A stretch of DNA of 64,000 nt from Streblospio benedicti. Lineage: Eukaryota; Annelida; Polychaeta; Spionida; Spionidae. The position numbers and the translations under genes are program-made. The DNA lies in NCBI GenBank assembly GCA_019095985.1, contig CM032668.1:16406158-16470157 (forward strand), in the 5' to 3' direction. The notes under the pieces are model-generated. The model searched no databases, was not told where the DNA came from, and worked only from the letters and a program-made list of their open reading frames with translations. Positions 42,509 to 55,400 of this stretch are shown in pieces (position 1 is the stretch's first letter; the number at the start of each line of letters is the position of its first letter).

Positions 42509-44278
42509 AGACCAAGGTGACGCTTACTTCTTTTATCGCACAGGATAAAAGTATTATACTGTGCATGTTTAATACCACAAGCCATTAATTTTGTGATAAG
42601 AATGAACCATAAAATATTCTTTCTATATTTGACAGAATAAATGTGCACACGGGGTAGTCTCTCACCTATTTCTTAATAGAATTGTAAAAATAAATTATTT
42701 TTAATCCGAATTTTCGTTACGCTCGATGTTTGACAACTAACTGTTTGAAAATTAATATAAATTTTAAGGAAAGAATATGTGCAACTGGAACTGGGTAGAA
42801 AATGTGCTAATCTATATCATTATGTTTCAGACAATTAGAACTACGCCTTTTCAACTTATTTGTAAAACCATTATTTTCTAGTATCTACTTATCTATAACT
42901 GGACGCAATGAAACCTGTAATAATAGACAACATCGTTTGTATCTTATGGTGCAAGACCTGTATTACTGTTTTATTTTGCACGCATATTGCTGAATACATT
43001 AGTTTTAAAAGTCGAACGTAACCATGAGCTCTTTTTTTAATAAGGTAACAAATTTAATAATATCTTTACTTCTATTGTGTAACTTCAATATTCGTCTTAC
43101 AAAATTTCATCTAAAAATATCCTTGCATAATATTAATGCACATATGACCAGTTCATTATAACACCGAATATGAAAATGCATGGTTTAGTAGCAAAGTAGT
43201 TTAGACCCGTACTCATGTACTGTTACTCCCGGGGTCTTCTCTCGCACTGGCACTGACTGTCATCAGTTTCTTGAAGTAACGGTCGCCATTAAGTTGGCAT
43301 GATTCATAGTCTCGCTTCATTGATTTTATAATGTTTTTGGTGACGATCATATCGATACACTTAGCCATTCCTCTGTATATATTAGCTAGTATATATCATT
43401 CTGATAGACCTTTTCTTATCTGAAATTACCCTAGATCACCAGTTGCTAAAATCGGCCATTCACATAAACCGTGAATTTTATGCCTGACGTGAAATTTGGT
43501 CACCATTTATAACGGGGAAGCTCACGTCGCTGAAACTCGCGGATTGTGTCCATGGCCAAACTGTCAGATTGGTGCTCATGAGCGTGTCTACACTACTTTG
43601 CAACTAAAACATGCATTACATACTCAGTGTTCTAATAAACTGTTGATATGTGCATTAATATTAAGCAAAGGATATTTCTAGATGAAATTGTGGTGCGGTT
43701 AGACAATGCATGTAGAGATATACTAAATTATTAGAAACCGTTCAGCCATACACATGGTCCATGAATTTTACATATGACGCGAACTCCCTGTCATAGAGGT
43801 CACTAAATTTCATGTTATACGTTTAATCATGTGTGCTTATTATTTCTGCACTCATATTTCTGTATTTAAGTAACACCAAACTAGCTTTGAAATGAAACTT
43901 GTCATTACCTTAACGCAAGCGATAAGATATCCATCCACTAAAAGAAAATGTTTCAAAACTATGATTCTGTGTAACTAATATAGCATCTTTTTTCTCTTTG
44001 ATAGTTTCTAGTTCATCAATGGCGAAAGTTCTAGTCAATAGTGTGAAGTATTAATACCAGGTAAGTAAAATGTATATGATACTAATAACTATAAATTAGT
44101 CTATAATAAATCATCTCTACATGGTATAGTCTTGCCGTGATTAATCTGTTGTCTGACAAAAATATGTTCATTTGATATTGTAATGAATAAATCAGTACGG
44201 GTTCAATTAAACATACGGAATGGAATTTCGATTGAAATTGAATAAGACTATACAGGGTTTCAAGAAATACTACAATCA
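42509..44278. other. No gene seen; one dispersed repeat
   Basis: AT-rich. 43440-43840 shares blocks with 36050-36170 (CTCCCTGTCATAGAGGTCAC). Otherwise unremarkable. Confidence 0.4.
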
Positions 44279-44284
44279 ATTATA

Positions 44285-44516
44285 CAGGGTCAGGATTAGG
44301 TGGAAAAGTGCTACTCGTCAGCAGGACGAGTAACCTTCAAATATCTACTCATCCTGCAAAAAATGTACTCTTCCTCCTTGTACAAACTCTATATCTGTAT
44401 GACAAATTACTCAGAATTGCTTCTCGTCAAAAGGACGAGTTTCTAAAAATTAGCACTCGTCCTCCACTAGTTTTTACTAGTCAATACGAGCGGACGAGTG
44501 GCTAATCCTGACCCTG
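44285..44516. mobile_element. CAGGGTC-ended transposon, copy 1
   Basis: CAGGGTCAGGATTAGG and CTAATCCTGACCCTG are inverted ends; the target duplication is ATTATA on both sides. Interior rich in ACTCGTC/GACGAGT blocks in both orientations. No coding capacity. Confidence 0.85.
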
Positions 44517-46215
44517 ATTATATGAGGTCAGATCAATTTTTATTCAATGAATGTGTTCATTTAATGAAAATGATTATTAGTAGTTTCTAAAATATTATAA
44601 GATCAACAACTAATATATTTTGAATCACAGCTTTATGTAAAAATCATAAATGGGTCAGTCATCATTCATAGAATATATGCTATTTCACAAATTTATGCCA
44701 CCTCAACATATCAACAATAATTTAGCAACTTATCATTAACAAAACATTTTCTCTATGTGAATGCAAGGACAAACAAAATGGGTGATAACCCATTTAATAT
44801 TTCGGCTTGAAAGACATACTAAAAGTTTTAATAAAATGACTACCATGTAACGGTTGAGATGTGAGTAGTAAAGTTTTGATAGAACAAACTGTTGTCTTTT
44901 ATTTTCCAAGTAAACAACTGGTAGCAGAGCGTGGTTGATTTACAGTGTTGATAGAGACAGTTATAGCACAGAACGGATAGCAGTGAGATGTCAGTCAAAA
45001 GTGAGAGCACAGAGAAGACATTACAACCAATACAAAGTGAGCATCTGGATATCAAACCTGAAGTAAAGGATGAAGAAAAAGGAAAGCCTATTGAACAGAA
45101 ACAAATGCCTGGGCAAATACCCAGCTATGGATTGGAAAGCATGGATTTAGATGAGAGAATTCTTGTTCTGAAACAAAGTAAGGCAAAACAGAAGGCTGCA
45201 TTCACAAAACAGAGGAATAAAGTCATGAGGTTATTAAAAGAAGATTTACCCAGTAGAAGGGCTATCAGAAATCAATTGGATGTAATGGATAATCTACAAA
45301 CGGATGCCATGAGTACAATGGGGTCATTGGACAAGGAATATTTTAGATTGGGAGAGAAAGAATTGAGGTGTAAATTGGAAAGTGAAATGTCCCAAATGGA
45401 AAGTGACTCGAATCATGCACATTATACAGCTGAAGAATATTTCAAAAGCAGACAAGATGATGATGCTTGAAGTGTAACAACTGAAAAATTTAAATTAGAG
45501 GAGGTTTAGAAAAAGGATATATTGGCAAGAAAAGAAGCAGATAGAGTTCGCCTTGTTATTGATCAAAAAGAAGCTGAATTTGCAAAGAAGAAAAAGAAAA
45601 TCCCTGATGATTATGAGCAACGTTTAAAAGAAATGGAAGATCTTATGTTTGATGAAAGACACAAGCTACAGCAAGCTGAAATGGAAGCAAACAAATGGCG
45701 AGAAGAGCTGGACAAAGAGATGAAATAAGAGGGAATCATACCACTACACCCACACACAGAAAAGAAAACCATAATTGATGACAGCTCAAGAAAAGTACAA
45801 CATGATATTGGGACAGATATGTCCAAATACCTGAAAAAGAGTGTCTCCTCCAGTTTTTTCTGGCATCAAAACTGAGTATGAGGATTGGAAGTCCACCTTT
45901 TTAGCATGTGTTGACAAAGCATCTATATCACCAGAATACAAACTAATTCATCTTAAAGAATGTCTAAGTGGAGATGCTTTGATCTGGGACATTCAGCGGC
46001 TTTGTACCAGGCTGCGTGGGATATTTTGGAATTTGAATTTGGAGGGAGGAGGAGGCAAATAAGCCATACAAGTGGATAGAATTAAAAAGCTTGCGCCACT
46101 CAAAGATGATGCAACAGCGATGAAAGAGTTTTCAAGAGTTGTGTCTGAAGGATAGCAGTCTCAAACTTTAGAGACACGGCGAAAGAAACTCTCTGAAAAC
46201 ATGATCCAGCAGTAT

Positions 46216-46448
46216 CAGGGTCAGGATTAGCCACTCGTCCGCTCGTATTGACTAGTAAAAACTTGTGGAGGACGAGTAGAATATTTTAGCAACTCGTCCT
46301 TTTGACGAGTAGCAATTCTGGTCAATTTGGTATACAAATGTACAGCTTTGTGCAAGGAGGACGAGTACATTTTTTGCAGGACGAGTAGATATTTGAGAGT
46401 TACTCGTCCTGCAGACGAGTAGCACTTTTCCACCTAATCCTGACCCTG
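46216..46448. mobile_element. CAGGGTC-ended transposon, copy 2 (in BEL/Pao)
   Basis: CAGGGTCAGGATTAG and CTAATCCTGACCCTG ends, AGTAT duplicated on each side. Inserted in the gag region of the BEL/Pao element, so younger than it. Confidence 0.88.
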
Positions 46449-47165
46449 AGTATCATTGGTGGATGCATTTGACAGCCAGAGATGAATCATTCGATACCTT
46501 GAAAGATTGGACCAGGCTCAGGGCAGAGTTCCATGTGATTGCCAAGGAAACATGTGAAGGGTTTTGGGAAGCTGAAAATACAGAGCAGACAATGTTCACC
46601 AAAGAAAGTGTGGAGCTGAAGAAGAGAAACAGATGTAAAATGTGTTCAGGACAACATGGTGCTTGGGCTTGTGAAGTCTCAGACAGATGTCAGTAGATCA
46701 GAGATGGGAAGCAGCAAAGAAGTATCATCTATGCTACAGATGTTTAGGTGATAACCATATAGGGCAGTCTTGTAACGGAATACGAATTTGTGGTATAAAT
46801 AGCTGCAAAATGAACCACAATAGGTTGCTTCACAGAGAACCAGCCGAAAGATCTGTACCTACAAATCAGACACATTGCACTGATGTGAAGAATATTAAAG
46901 CCAAAGAGGATGATGATGAGAGTACAATGCATACAGCTTCTGTAGGGGTCCGTGCACTTAGAACAGTGCCAGTCATAGTGAAGAATGGAAAGAAGGAATT
47001 GATAATCAATGCGCTTTTAGACGACGCTAGTACCAAGACTTGCATTAACAGTAGTGTAACTGCAGAACTTGGAGCAACGCTCTCTAGCCTTGAGGATATG
47101 GCTACCCTCGAGCTTTCCAACAGCATCGATGATGACCTTTCTACCTCAGAAAATACGCTCATCCG

Positions 47166-47396
47166 CAGGGTCAGGTAGCCACTCGTCCGCTCGTATTGAC
47201 TTGTAAAAACTTGTGGAGGACGAGTAGAATGTTTAAGCAACTCGTCCTGCTGACGTGTAGCAATTCTGGTCAATTTGCCATACAAATATAGAGCTTTGTG
47301 CAAGGAGGATGAGTACATTTTTTGCAGGACGAGTAGATATTTGAGGTTTACTCGTCCTGCTGACGAGTAGCATTTTTCAACCTAATCCTGACCCTG
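47166..47396. mobile_element. CAGGGTC-ended transposon, copy 3 (in BEL/Pao)
   Basis: CAGGGTCAGGTAG and CCTAATCCTGACCCTG ends, CATCCG duplicated on each side. Inserted after the protease part of the BEL/Pao element. Confidence 0.88.
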
Positions 47397-47399
47397 CAT

Positions 47400-48590
47400 C
47401 CGCCAGCCAGAAAAATTAAAGGCTTCTCAGAAACAGCTAGAACAATACAAAGCTCAGTTGGAGGAGTCAGAGAAAAAGTTGAAAGACGGTCAAGATAAAG
47501 TGCAACTTTTACAGAAAGAGCTTGATGAAGCTAGAATGGAAGTCAACAAGCACCTAAGCAGTATTTCTTCTTTAGAAGAACGACTGCAGCAGTCTGATGG
47601 TCAACTAAGTGAAATGGTTGGAAAAGCTGTCGGTGAATTAAAATCGCAACTTCAAGAATCGCAGAAGCAATGCAGTAATACAGAGTTACTGAATGAAAAA
47701 CTGTCAGAGAAAATTGAAAGTCTGGAAGTCGAATTGAATGGCCTGAAAAGTTTCCTCTGAAGAAATCATTCCTACTTTCTCTGAAGTACAAGGTTCAAGT
47801 ATTAGTGGGACTGCATTGAAGGAAGAAGTTGAAAGTTTGAAAGATCTTTTAAAAGAGGTAGAAAAATCAAGAAAGCAGTTTGAAGATGAAAATATTGCAC
47901 ACAAATGTGAGCTGAGCAAGACCCACGAGGAATTGCGGATGTCGAGCACAGAGCTCAGTGAGCTAAAGGAGCAACTGGAAGCATCGAGGCTGCTCACCAG
48001 CGAGAAGGCCACGATGGTCGCTCAACTCACAGAACGTCTTCAAGAGATAGAAAGTAATCAAGTTGATGTTAAAACGCAACTTGCAAATTTGCAAGATGAG
48101 AAAATAAATGCTGTTACTGAGGCAAGATAAGCAAAACTACAAATTGACAATCTCAAAGCAACAGTGTGTGAACTGGAGTCAGAGCTTCACCTGAGTAATA
48201 GATATGGAAAGCAGATACTGATGCTAGCAAGGCGCATCAAGAAATGCAGAAGCACCAGGCCAGCAACAAAGCTGAATTAAGAAACGTATACAGGACATTG
48301 ACACAGAAATGAAAATGTCTCGAATTGAAAACAACAAACTGCAAACAGATTATACGAAACTAGAGCAATCCTATCGTGAGCTAGAAGAGTTGAAGGAGAC
48401 TCTTGAAGATATGGAACAGAAATGGAAACTCAACATGACAGATGCCCAGAAATCAGCAAATGCCACAAAGTCTGAACTTTTACATGCCAATTATGAAATA
48501 GCCCAGTTGAAGATGGAGGTTTTAGGATATAAGGATGAAATATCTCAACTCCAAGATGAGTTTACTATGATGAATGATGAATGTGACTTC
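47400..48590 (+). other. Coiled-coil coding segment inside the BEL/Pao element
   Basis: About 1.2 kb of heptad-rich sequence, for example LQKELDEARMEVNKHLSSIS, LEERLQQSDGQLSEM and LTERLQEIESNQVDVKTQLA. It resembles long cytoskeletal or tethering coiled coils (CLIP/EEA1/golgin style) and nothing usual in BEL/Pao. It has no introns and a few breaks, like a captured cDNA piece. It lies exactly where polymerase and integrase should be. Its parent gene is not identified. Confidence 0.6.
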
Positions 48591-49457
48591 AGTCCAAGGA
48601 AAAGTTGGCGACGCATTCAAGAGCTAACAAAGTATTTCTGGCAAAGGTGGATGAGAGAATGGGTGCCAGCTCTAGGATCTAGAAAGAAGTGGTTCAAAGA
48701 ACAACGTGAAATAATGATTGGTGAAATTGTGCTAGTGATCTCACCAGACACTCCAAGGGGACAGTGGCCACTGGGCAGAATAACTGATGTCCATGCAGGG
48801 CCTGATGGACATGTGACATGGTCATGATTAAAATTCTGGGTGGTGAACCTTATACCTGAAAGACTGAATAGTTAAGTTGTGCTGGTCACAAAGTTTTCTT
48901 GTTTCTAAACAATTGTACCATTTTATCAATATGATATTTGTAGATTGTTTAAGATATCTCTATATTGTTAATTGTGAGAGGATGATATTGTTAATTGTGA
49001 GACGATGTAGGGCCTGCTTGTTAATACGATCATTGCTTTATCATATATGATACCTTGTATCATGGGGGAAGATTGTTGAGCAGATAATACTGGATACATT
49101 ATGACTATTGAGAGAGTGCATTGTGTTCAGATTTTTATGTTGATGATAATCATTCATTTGTTCAGTTATTACTTGTTTAGTGTAACTGATGCTTATAGAT
49201 AATTCATCAATTTCTATTTGAATGTCAAATACAAATTATTGTCAGATTTATCAACATATATTTCACCTGAATTTATTAAAAATGCACATTATTGATGACA
49301 TACTAAAACTTATAATAAAATGACTACCATGTAACGTTTGAGATGTGAATAGTAAAGTTTTGATAGAACAAAATGTTGTCTTATTTTCTAAGTAAACACA
49401 GAAGTAAAATCCAAAAACATAGAATCGACTAATTATACAATATGTTATAATTTGCAG

Positions 49458-49494
49458 AAGATGGAGCAACAATCTGAAACTGTCAAGAAAAGGG
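49458..49494 (+). CDS. AT-hook gene, start exon
   Basis: TTTGCAG|AAGATGGAGC, ATG at 49461, ending AAAAGGG|GTCGGT. Encodes MEQQSETVKKR plus one base; joined to the next exon it completes the AT-hook core RGRPRK, which supports this otherwise weak donor. The acceptor implies a 5' non-coding exon upstream. Confidence 0.6.
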
Positions 49495-52400
49495 GTCGGT
49501 ATTACTGTTATATGTACTTACGTTTAATAGAATTTTTACATAATGTAATAGAAATGCAAATTAATTTTTTTATGTTGTAAATTCGAAGTATGTATGCAGT
49601 AATTTGCAGTTGCTTATTTTTAATCTTAATCACTACAATTTGCAAGCAGTATTGAACTTTAATTACGTTAATAATTCCCTTAATAATGACATTAATATTA
49701 ATTTTTGCTATTTTTCTACAATGGCAACATGTAAAAGACACAAGATATCATAATCATAATGCATGTATCTGATCATGTAAAGTAATATATATACAAATGC
49801 AGGTCGTCCGAGAAAGAATAAAAAACAAGACAAAGTGGACATTAGAAATGTTGAGGTAAGGGATATCCCTTCTATCAAGCCCCTAGGTGACAGTAAAATC
49901 TCCCCTAATCAAGAGTTTCCACTCCCTGAAAAGAACAATGAAAGGAACCTTGAGCAGACACCATCATCCCCAAAGAAGAAAAAAGCCAACAATAACATGT
50001 CTAGAAACATGGTTGAAGACAGTGATGGAGAGGCGCTTCTAGAAACTGCTTGTGATCAGCAACCTCAACCATCTAAACCAGAAGTCGTAAAACGCCCACG
50101 AGGAAGACCTAGAAAAATTAAAACTGATGATATCACCACTAGTGCAGCTGTTGGAAGTGGTGATAAAAATAATGTAACTTCAGTTTTGCAAAGTGTTGAA
50201 GCTGCCAACTGTACAAAACCGGATATTATTTTACAAAAGCCCAAAAACGCTGGAAGAGGAAGACCTAGAAAAATTAGGATCGATGATATCACCACTAACG
50301 CAGGTGTTAAAAGTGCAAAACCAGACACTATTTTACAAACAAAACATGCTGGAAGAGGAAGACCTAGAAAAATAAAAAAAGATGAAATCAACACTAAAGC
50401 AGCTGTTGGAAGTGCTGCGCTCAAAAAGGATGCAACTTCAGTTTTGCAAAAAAATGTTGGCATAGCAGTTGATAAAGGTGCTAAGAAGAAAAGGATAAAA
50501 GCTGTTGTAAGCACCAAAGTGAAGAAAAATAGTAGTGGGCGTTCATTAGGTGATGTGAATGTCAAGAAAAGAAAAAAGGAGACTGATGTTGAAGTAAGCA
50601 AAACAGACTTTGGAGAAAAGATAGAGAAGAAAGCTGCGAATATATTTGAACTGAACTTTAAAGATCCAGATTCTTATGAAAGTAATTCACCTGTCAGAAT
50701 TGAGAAAACAGACGAGTCGTCAGGTTGTGAAACCCCTACATTACCTATTATTGGCCAAGTGACACCGGTGATGAAGGCTACCGATACAAGTGATGACAGT
50801 CAGGAGTTCCTTATCAAGAGGAACCCTGAGGTGAATACAGCCTCATAGATTATCAATTAAGACGTTCTAATGCAAGCGGATGAAAGGAGGATATTTTTTA
50901 ATACATTATTTTTTTAAATCTTGTGTTAACTTGGTTTTTCCTCCCTGCGCTAGTTTAATACTTCATTATTATACACAAGTGTATGGCTTAAACAATGGCG
51001 TTGTTTTGTGAGTTTTGATCCCCAACATGAATGTTTAAGAAAGACTTGTATCAATAATGAAGAGTTGAACAATTTTTTTTGCTTCTTTTAAAACTACAAC
51101 CTTCCTTGCATTCGTTTAGTTGTTAACATAGAATATTGAATTATTTTTCGTTGCACTAACTTTAAGAATTTTATAAAACCATAAAATCCTGTCAGATGAC
51201 AAATTGTTTCCAATTATTCTTTTTAAGTATGAAAAGAAGGTCCTTAATTTGAAAATTTGACTACTTGGCAATGCAATTTGATTTTCTTTGACACCAGTCA
51301 TTTTGCTGGATAAACATTTTAAAGCAATAAAAAGATGTTCTAAAGAAACGTAAGTAAAAGTTCATGCTCGTCCTGTCCATTTCATGCTAGTCTCAGATTG
51401 AAGGACGATTTTTTCTTTTTCAATCATGTCAATTATTGTGTAATCTACTCAAATGTCATGATATTAATTAATTACAACTGTTTACTAATCTCTGATAGGC
51501 CTAGTTTTTTTTCCCCTGTACAAAACTTGTTGGCAGCTTGGTCTCACTTTTTGCAATTTTAAGTGAAATCTTCTTTGCTTTAATATTAGAGAAACAGCCA
51601 AATAACAGGATTTTATGGATATTTTCTTCTCTTCCATGACTAATATTTTGTTCCATGTATTTAAGTTATTAGTTTCTTATTTCTGTTAAAGAAATTTTGC
51701 TCGCTCAATTTAGTATGATTTCAACTAAGTAAAAGACAGAAGATAAACATTTATTTTCAATTGTAATGTGGACCATAATTATTAATAATATTGTATTAGT
51801 AAAAATAAATATAATTCGCAAAACGATTGGAAAATAATCTTTACTATATCAGTATATAATACATAAATGTGAAAAGTTGACCATATTTATTTTGCTACAA
51901 ATTAAATTGAATTTTGAAAGAAAGTAAAACTTTCCATCTTCAGTTATATTATTTTAATCTAAATTTTGTCTTTTAGGATATCTTCAACTCTTCATCAGAA
52001 GCAAAAGACAACTTCCTTTGTAATAGCAACGTGGAGATTGTTGATGACAGGTAAAACCAGTTCTGCATATTATTGAAACAATGTTATCTTCAGCTATGCT
52101 TTATAATAAAAAATTTCATGAGTTTATTCTGATGAAATGCTGACATAATATTTCATCAGACAATAAGTTATAGGGGTTGCTTATTCGTCTCTTTTATCAT
52201 GAATTGTTGCATTGAAGGTAAAATGTTACATATTTATTTTAGCAAATTGCAAGTGGATGTATCTCTTGGTTCTGAAGGCAGTGCCATGGTAATGGTACCG
52301 CAAGCAGCTGGTACTGTAAAGAAACAAAAGAAGCCTGCCAAGTGCGAAGATCCAGATCCTGAGTTACAAGAACAGCCAGTTCCGTCCAAAATATCCGCAA

Positions 52401-55400
52401 CAGCAACCAAGCCCAGAAATTGCAAAACCCCACCGTCACAGTCCAAAGTGCCAACGGCGTCGGCGTCGTCATCAAGAAAGCCTCGCGCAGCTAGAACGCC
52501 ACCCTCACAGTCAGTCAAGCCAGCAGCAGTGGCGAGTGGTGCCGCCAAAGCCTCTGCTAGAAAAGCCAAGTCACCGAGGAGGAGCAGCTCAGTGGGGTCG
52601 AGGAAGGCGCTCGTTGAGCAAAGCGCTGGCATACTCCCAGTCCCCACTGAGCAATCTGCTGGCATCCTCCCAGTCCCCACTGAGCCAGCGACACTAAGAG
52701 AGCTTGCGGAGAAGCTGGCGCCCCCAGCAGCCGAGACTGCAGCCGTAGTACCCGAGACTGAGGCGGCAGACAAAGCTACACCTCAACCCCAGGTACAGGT
52801 ATAGTCTTCTAGTGTCATTTATTCACAGCTGGTTGACTTTGCAAGATTCTTATTTGAAAAAAATAAACTCTTAAAATCAACCAAATCAAGTCAAATCCTA
52901 GATTTATTTGAGCAGGCCTATTACTAGATTGTTTCTCATTTGGAGGGTGTGGCCTTTCAGCCCAGTTTACATCTCAACGGTCCCCTCCAAGCCTTTCTTT
53001 TTTCTATTTTGAAGTGTATTCACTTCATTTATTTCATAAAATTAGTTAAAATTATACAATCTACAGACTATAGTTTACAATTGGAATATATAAATAAATA
53101 AAAAAGACATGCAATATACATAAATGAAGATTATTTAAAATCAGCGTTGATTATAGTTTTTACCTTTTCTTGAATACTTTCACCAATTCCTTTTTGTTTA
53201 ATGTATGATATTTCATATTTGACACATTTTATTAATTCATTAAAATGCTTATTACAGATTTACTAGGTTCTTTGCCATATTTAACACTGTTTCTATTTTT
53301 CCATAAAATACAATTGGTACTGAAAATAATCCAATTAACAGCTAGTCTTATATTCTTTTTATCATAATGAAACCCAAACATTAAAGTGTTCTCATCTATG
53401 TCTACATCAAGATTGAATATTTTAAAAATTAGCTGTTTTACCTTGATCCATTATACAAATTTTCGGGCATTTTAAAAAAATGTGAACAATAGTTTCGTCA
53501 TTAACATTGCAAAGTGTGCATAGTCCATCTGACATATTCATGAGCTTTAATCGTGTTTCACTAAAAATAGCTCAATGTATGATTTTATACTGTATGTTGA
53601 AGACTTTGTTTCTACATGAATCTTTTATTTCCATCAAGTTGGTGAATATTTCTTTATGAGTTAATTCCTGAGTAAAAACAGAATTCCATTTTGTTATGCA
53701 ATTTGGAGCTTTGGCTGGATATAAAAAAGCTTGGTAAATATCTTTGTTTTAATTTTGGGAAATTGATTTCTTTACCATTTATTTTTATTTGCGGAGAAGC
53801 TGGCACCCCCAGCAGCCGAGACTGCAGCCGTAGTACCCGAGACTGATGCCCCAGTGACTGATGCCCCAGACAAAGCTACACCTCAACCCCAGGTACAGGT
53901 ATAGTCTTCTAGTGTCATTTATTCCCAGCTGATTGACTTTGCAAGATTCTTATTTGAAAAAAATAAACTCTTAAAATCAACCAAATCAAGTCAAATCCTA
54001 GATTTATTTAGGCAGGCCTGTTATTAGATTGTTTGTCATTTGGAGGGTGTGGCCTTTCAGCCCAGTTTACATGTCAACAGTCCCCTCCAAGCCTTTCAGT
54101 CATTAGGATCTGTTAGACCCATGCCCAGATGTACTTGATCTTTCTGCATGACTTTGTCTCAAGTCTGTTTTGGTCTCCCCTGGCCTTTCTCTCCAATTAG
54201 TTGCTTTTTGTTGGCTTTACTAATCCAGCTGTGGCTCCTCTCGAAATGACCTAGACATGTCAGTCTCCCGTTACGAAGCACACACAATAGAGCACAGCAT
54301 AGTCAGTTTGTGTGCCACACACGCAAAATGGAACCTATTTGATGTTGCGTAAGCAATCTTGCTTTTTTTCCATCAGGTGTCACTATTTATAAGATGTCTT
54401 TGATTTTATTGAGTTTTATTACCAATAAAGTAGTGTATTAATCCATTTAAAATGGAACACATGAGTTGACTGTGCACATGAACTAACTGTGCAGTGTTCT
54501 ACTTGTGTTTGTGTTGCCCAATTTACTTGGCAATGCAATTTGATTTTCTTTGACACCCGTCATTTTGCTAGATAAACATTTTAAAGCAATAAAAAGATGT
54601 TCCAAAGAAACATTAGTAATAGTTCATGCTCGTCCTGTCCTTTTCATGCTAGTCTCAGATTGAAGGAAGATTTTTTTTTTTCAAACATGTCAATTATTGT
54701 GTAATCTACTCAAATGTCATAGTAATTAATTACAACTGTTTACTAATCTCTGATAGGCCTAGTTTTTTTCCCCTGTACAAAATTTGTTGGCAGCTTGGTC
54801 TCACTTTTTGCAATTTCAAGTGAAATCTTTATTGCTTTAATATTAGAGAAACAGCCAAATAACAGGATTTTATGGATATTTTCTTCTCTTCCATGACTAA
54901 TATTTTGTTCCATGTATTTAAGTTATTAGTTTCTTATAATTTCTGTTAAAGAAATTTTGCTTGCTCAATTTAGTATGATTTCAACTAAGTAAAAAAGACA
55001 AAAGATAAACATTTATTTTCAATTGTCATGTGGACCATAATTATTTATAATATTGTATTAGTAAAAAAAAATACAATTCGCAAGACGATTGGAAAATGAT
55101 CTTTACTATTTCAGTATGTAATAAGTAAATGTAAAAAGTTAACCATATTTATTTTGCTACAAATTAAATTGAACTTTGAAAGAAAATAAAAGTTTCCACC
55201 TTCGGTTATATCATTTTTAATTTAAATTTTGTCTTTTAGGATATCTTCAACTCTTCATCAGAAGCGAAAGACAACTTCCTCTGTAATAGCAACGTTGAGA
55301 TTGTTGATGACAGGTAAAACCAATTCTGCATATTATTGAAACACTTATCTTCAGCTATGCTTTATAATAAAAAATTCATGAGTTTATTGTGATGAAATGC

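Larger units (their letters stand above)
44812..49397 (+). mobile_element. Broken BEL/Pao LTR retrotransposon
   Basis: A fossil. The last 105 bases or so of the 5' LTR (to about 44922) match the end of the 3' LTR (about 49300-49397); the rest of the 5' LTR is missing. A primer site (TGGTAGCAGAGCGTGG) follows. Recognised parts in order: a gag-like stretch from 44988 with a BEL/Pao-type PPVFSG...W..F segment near 45840, cysteine knuckles near 46640-46830, an aspartic-protease-like part near 46960-47090, and the C-terminal DUF5641-type end (GQWPLGRI) near 48600-48820. Reverse transcriptase, RNase H and integrase core are not seen; a coiled-coil segment lies there instead. At least half a dozen breaks; old. 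Confidence 0.8.
51263..54523 (+). repeat. Tandem duplication, unit 1 (with exon pair A)
   Basis: Begins ACTTGGCAATGCAATTTGAT and ends GTTGCCCAATTT, after which the same start recurs at 54524. Holds exon pair A, then a LINE piece plus a partial third copy of the second exon (about 52998-53793 and onward) not present in unit 2. Confidence 0.9.

Noticed and set aside
50065-50601. 178-codon minus-strand hydrophobic frame
   Set aside because: Antisense of the Lys-rich AT-hook exon; TTT-rich complement gives false Phe/Leu membrane-like segments.
52234-52773. 179-codon minus-strand frame, Ala/Gly/Ser-rich
   Set aside because: Shadow of the AT-hook gene exon b; the same shadow appears opposite the second copy, and only the plus strand has matching splice sites.
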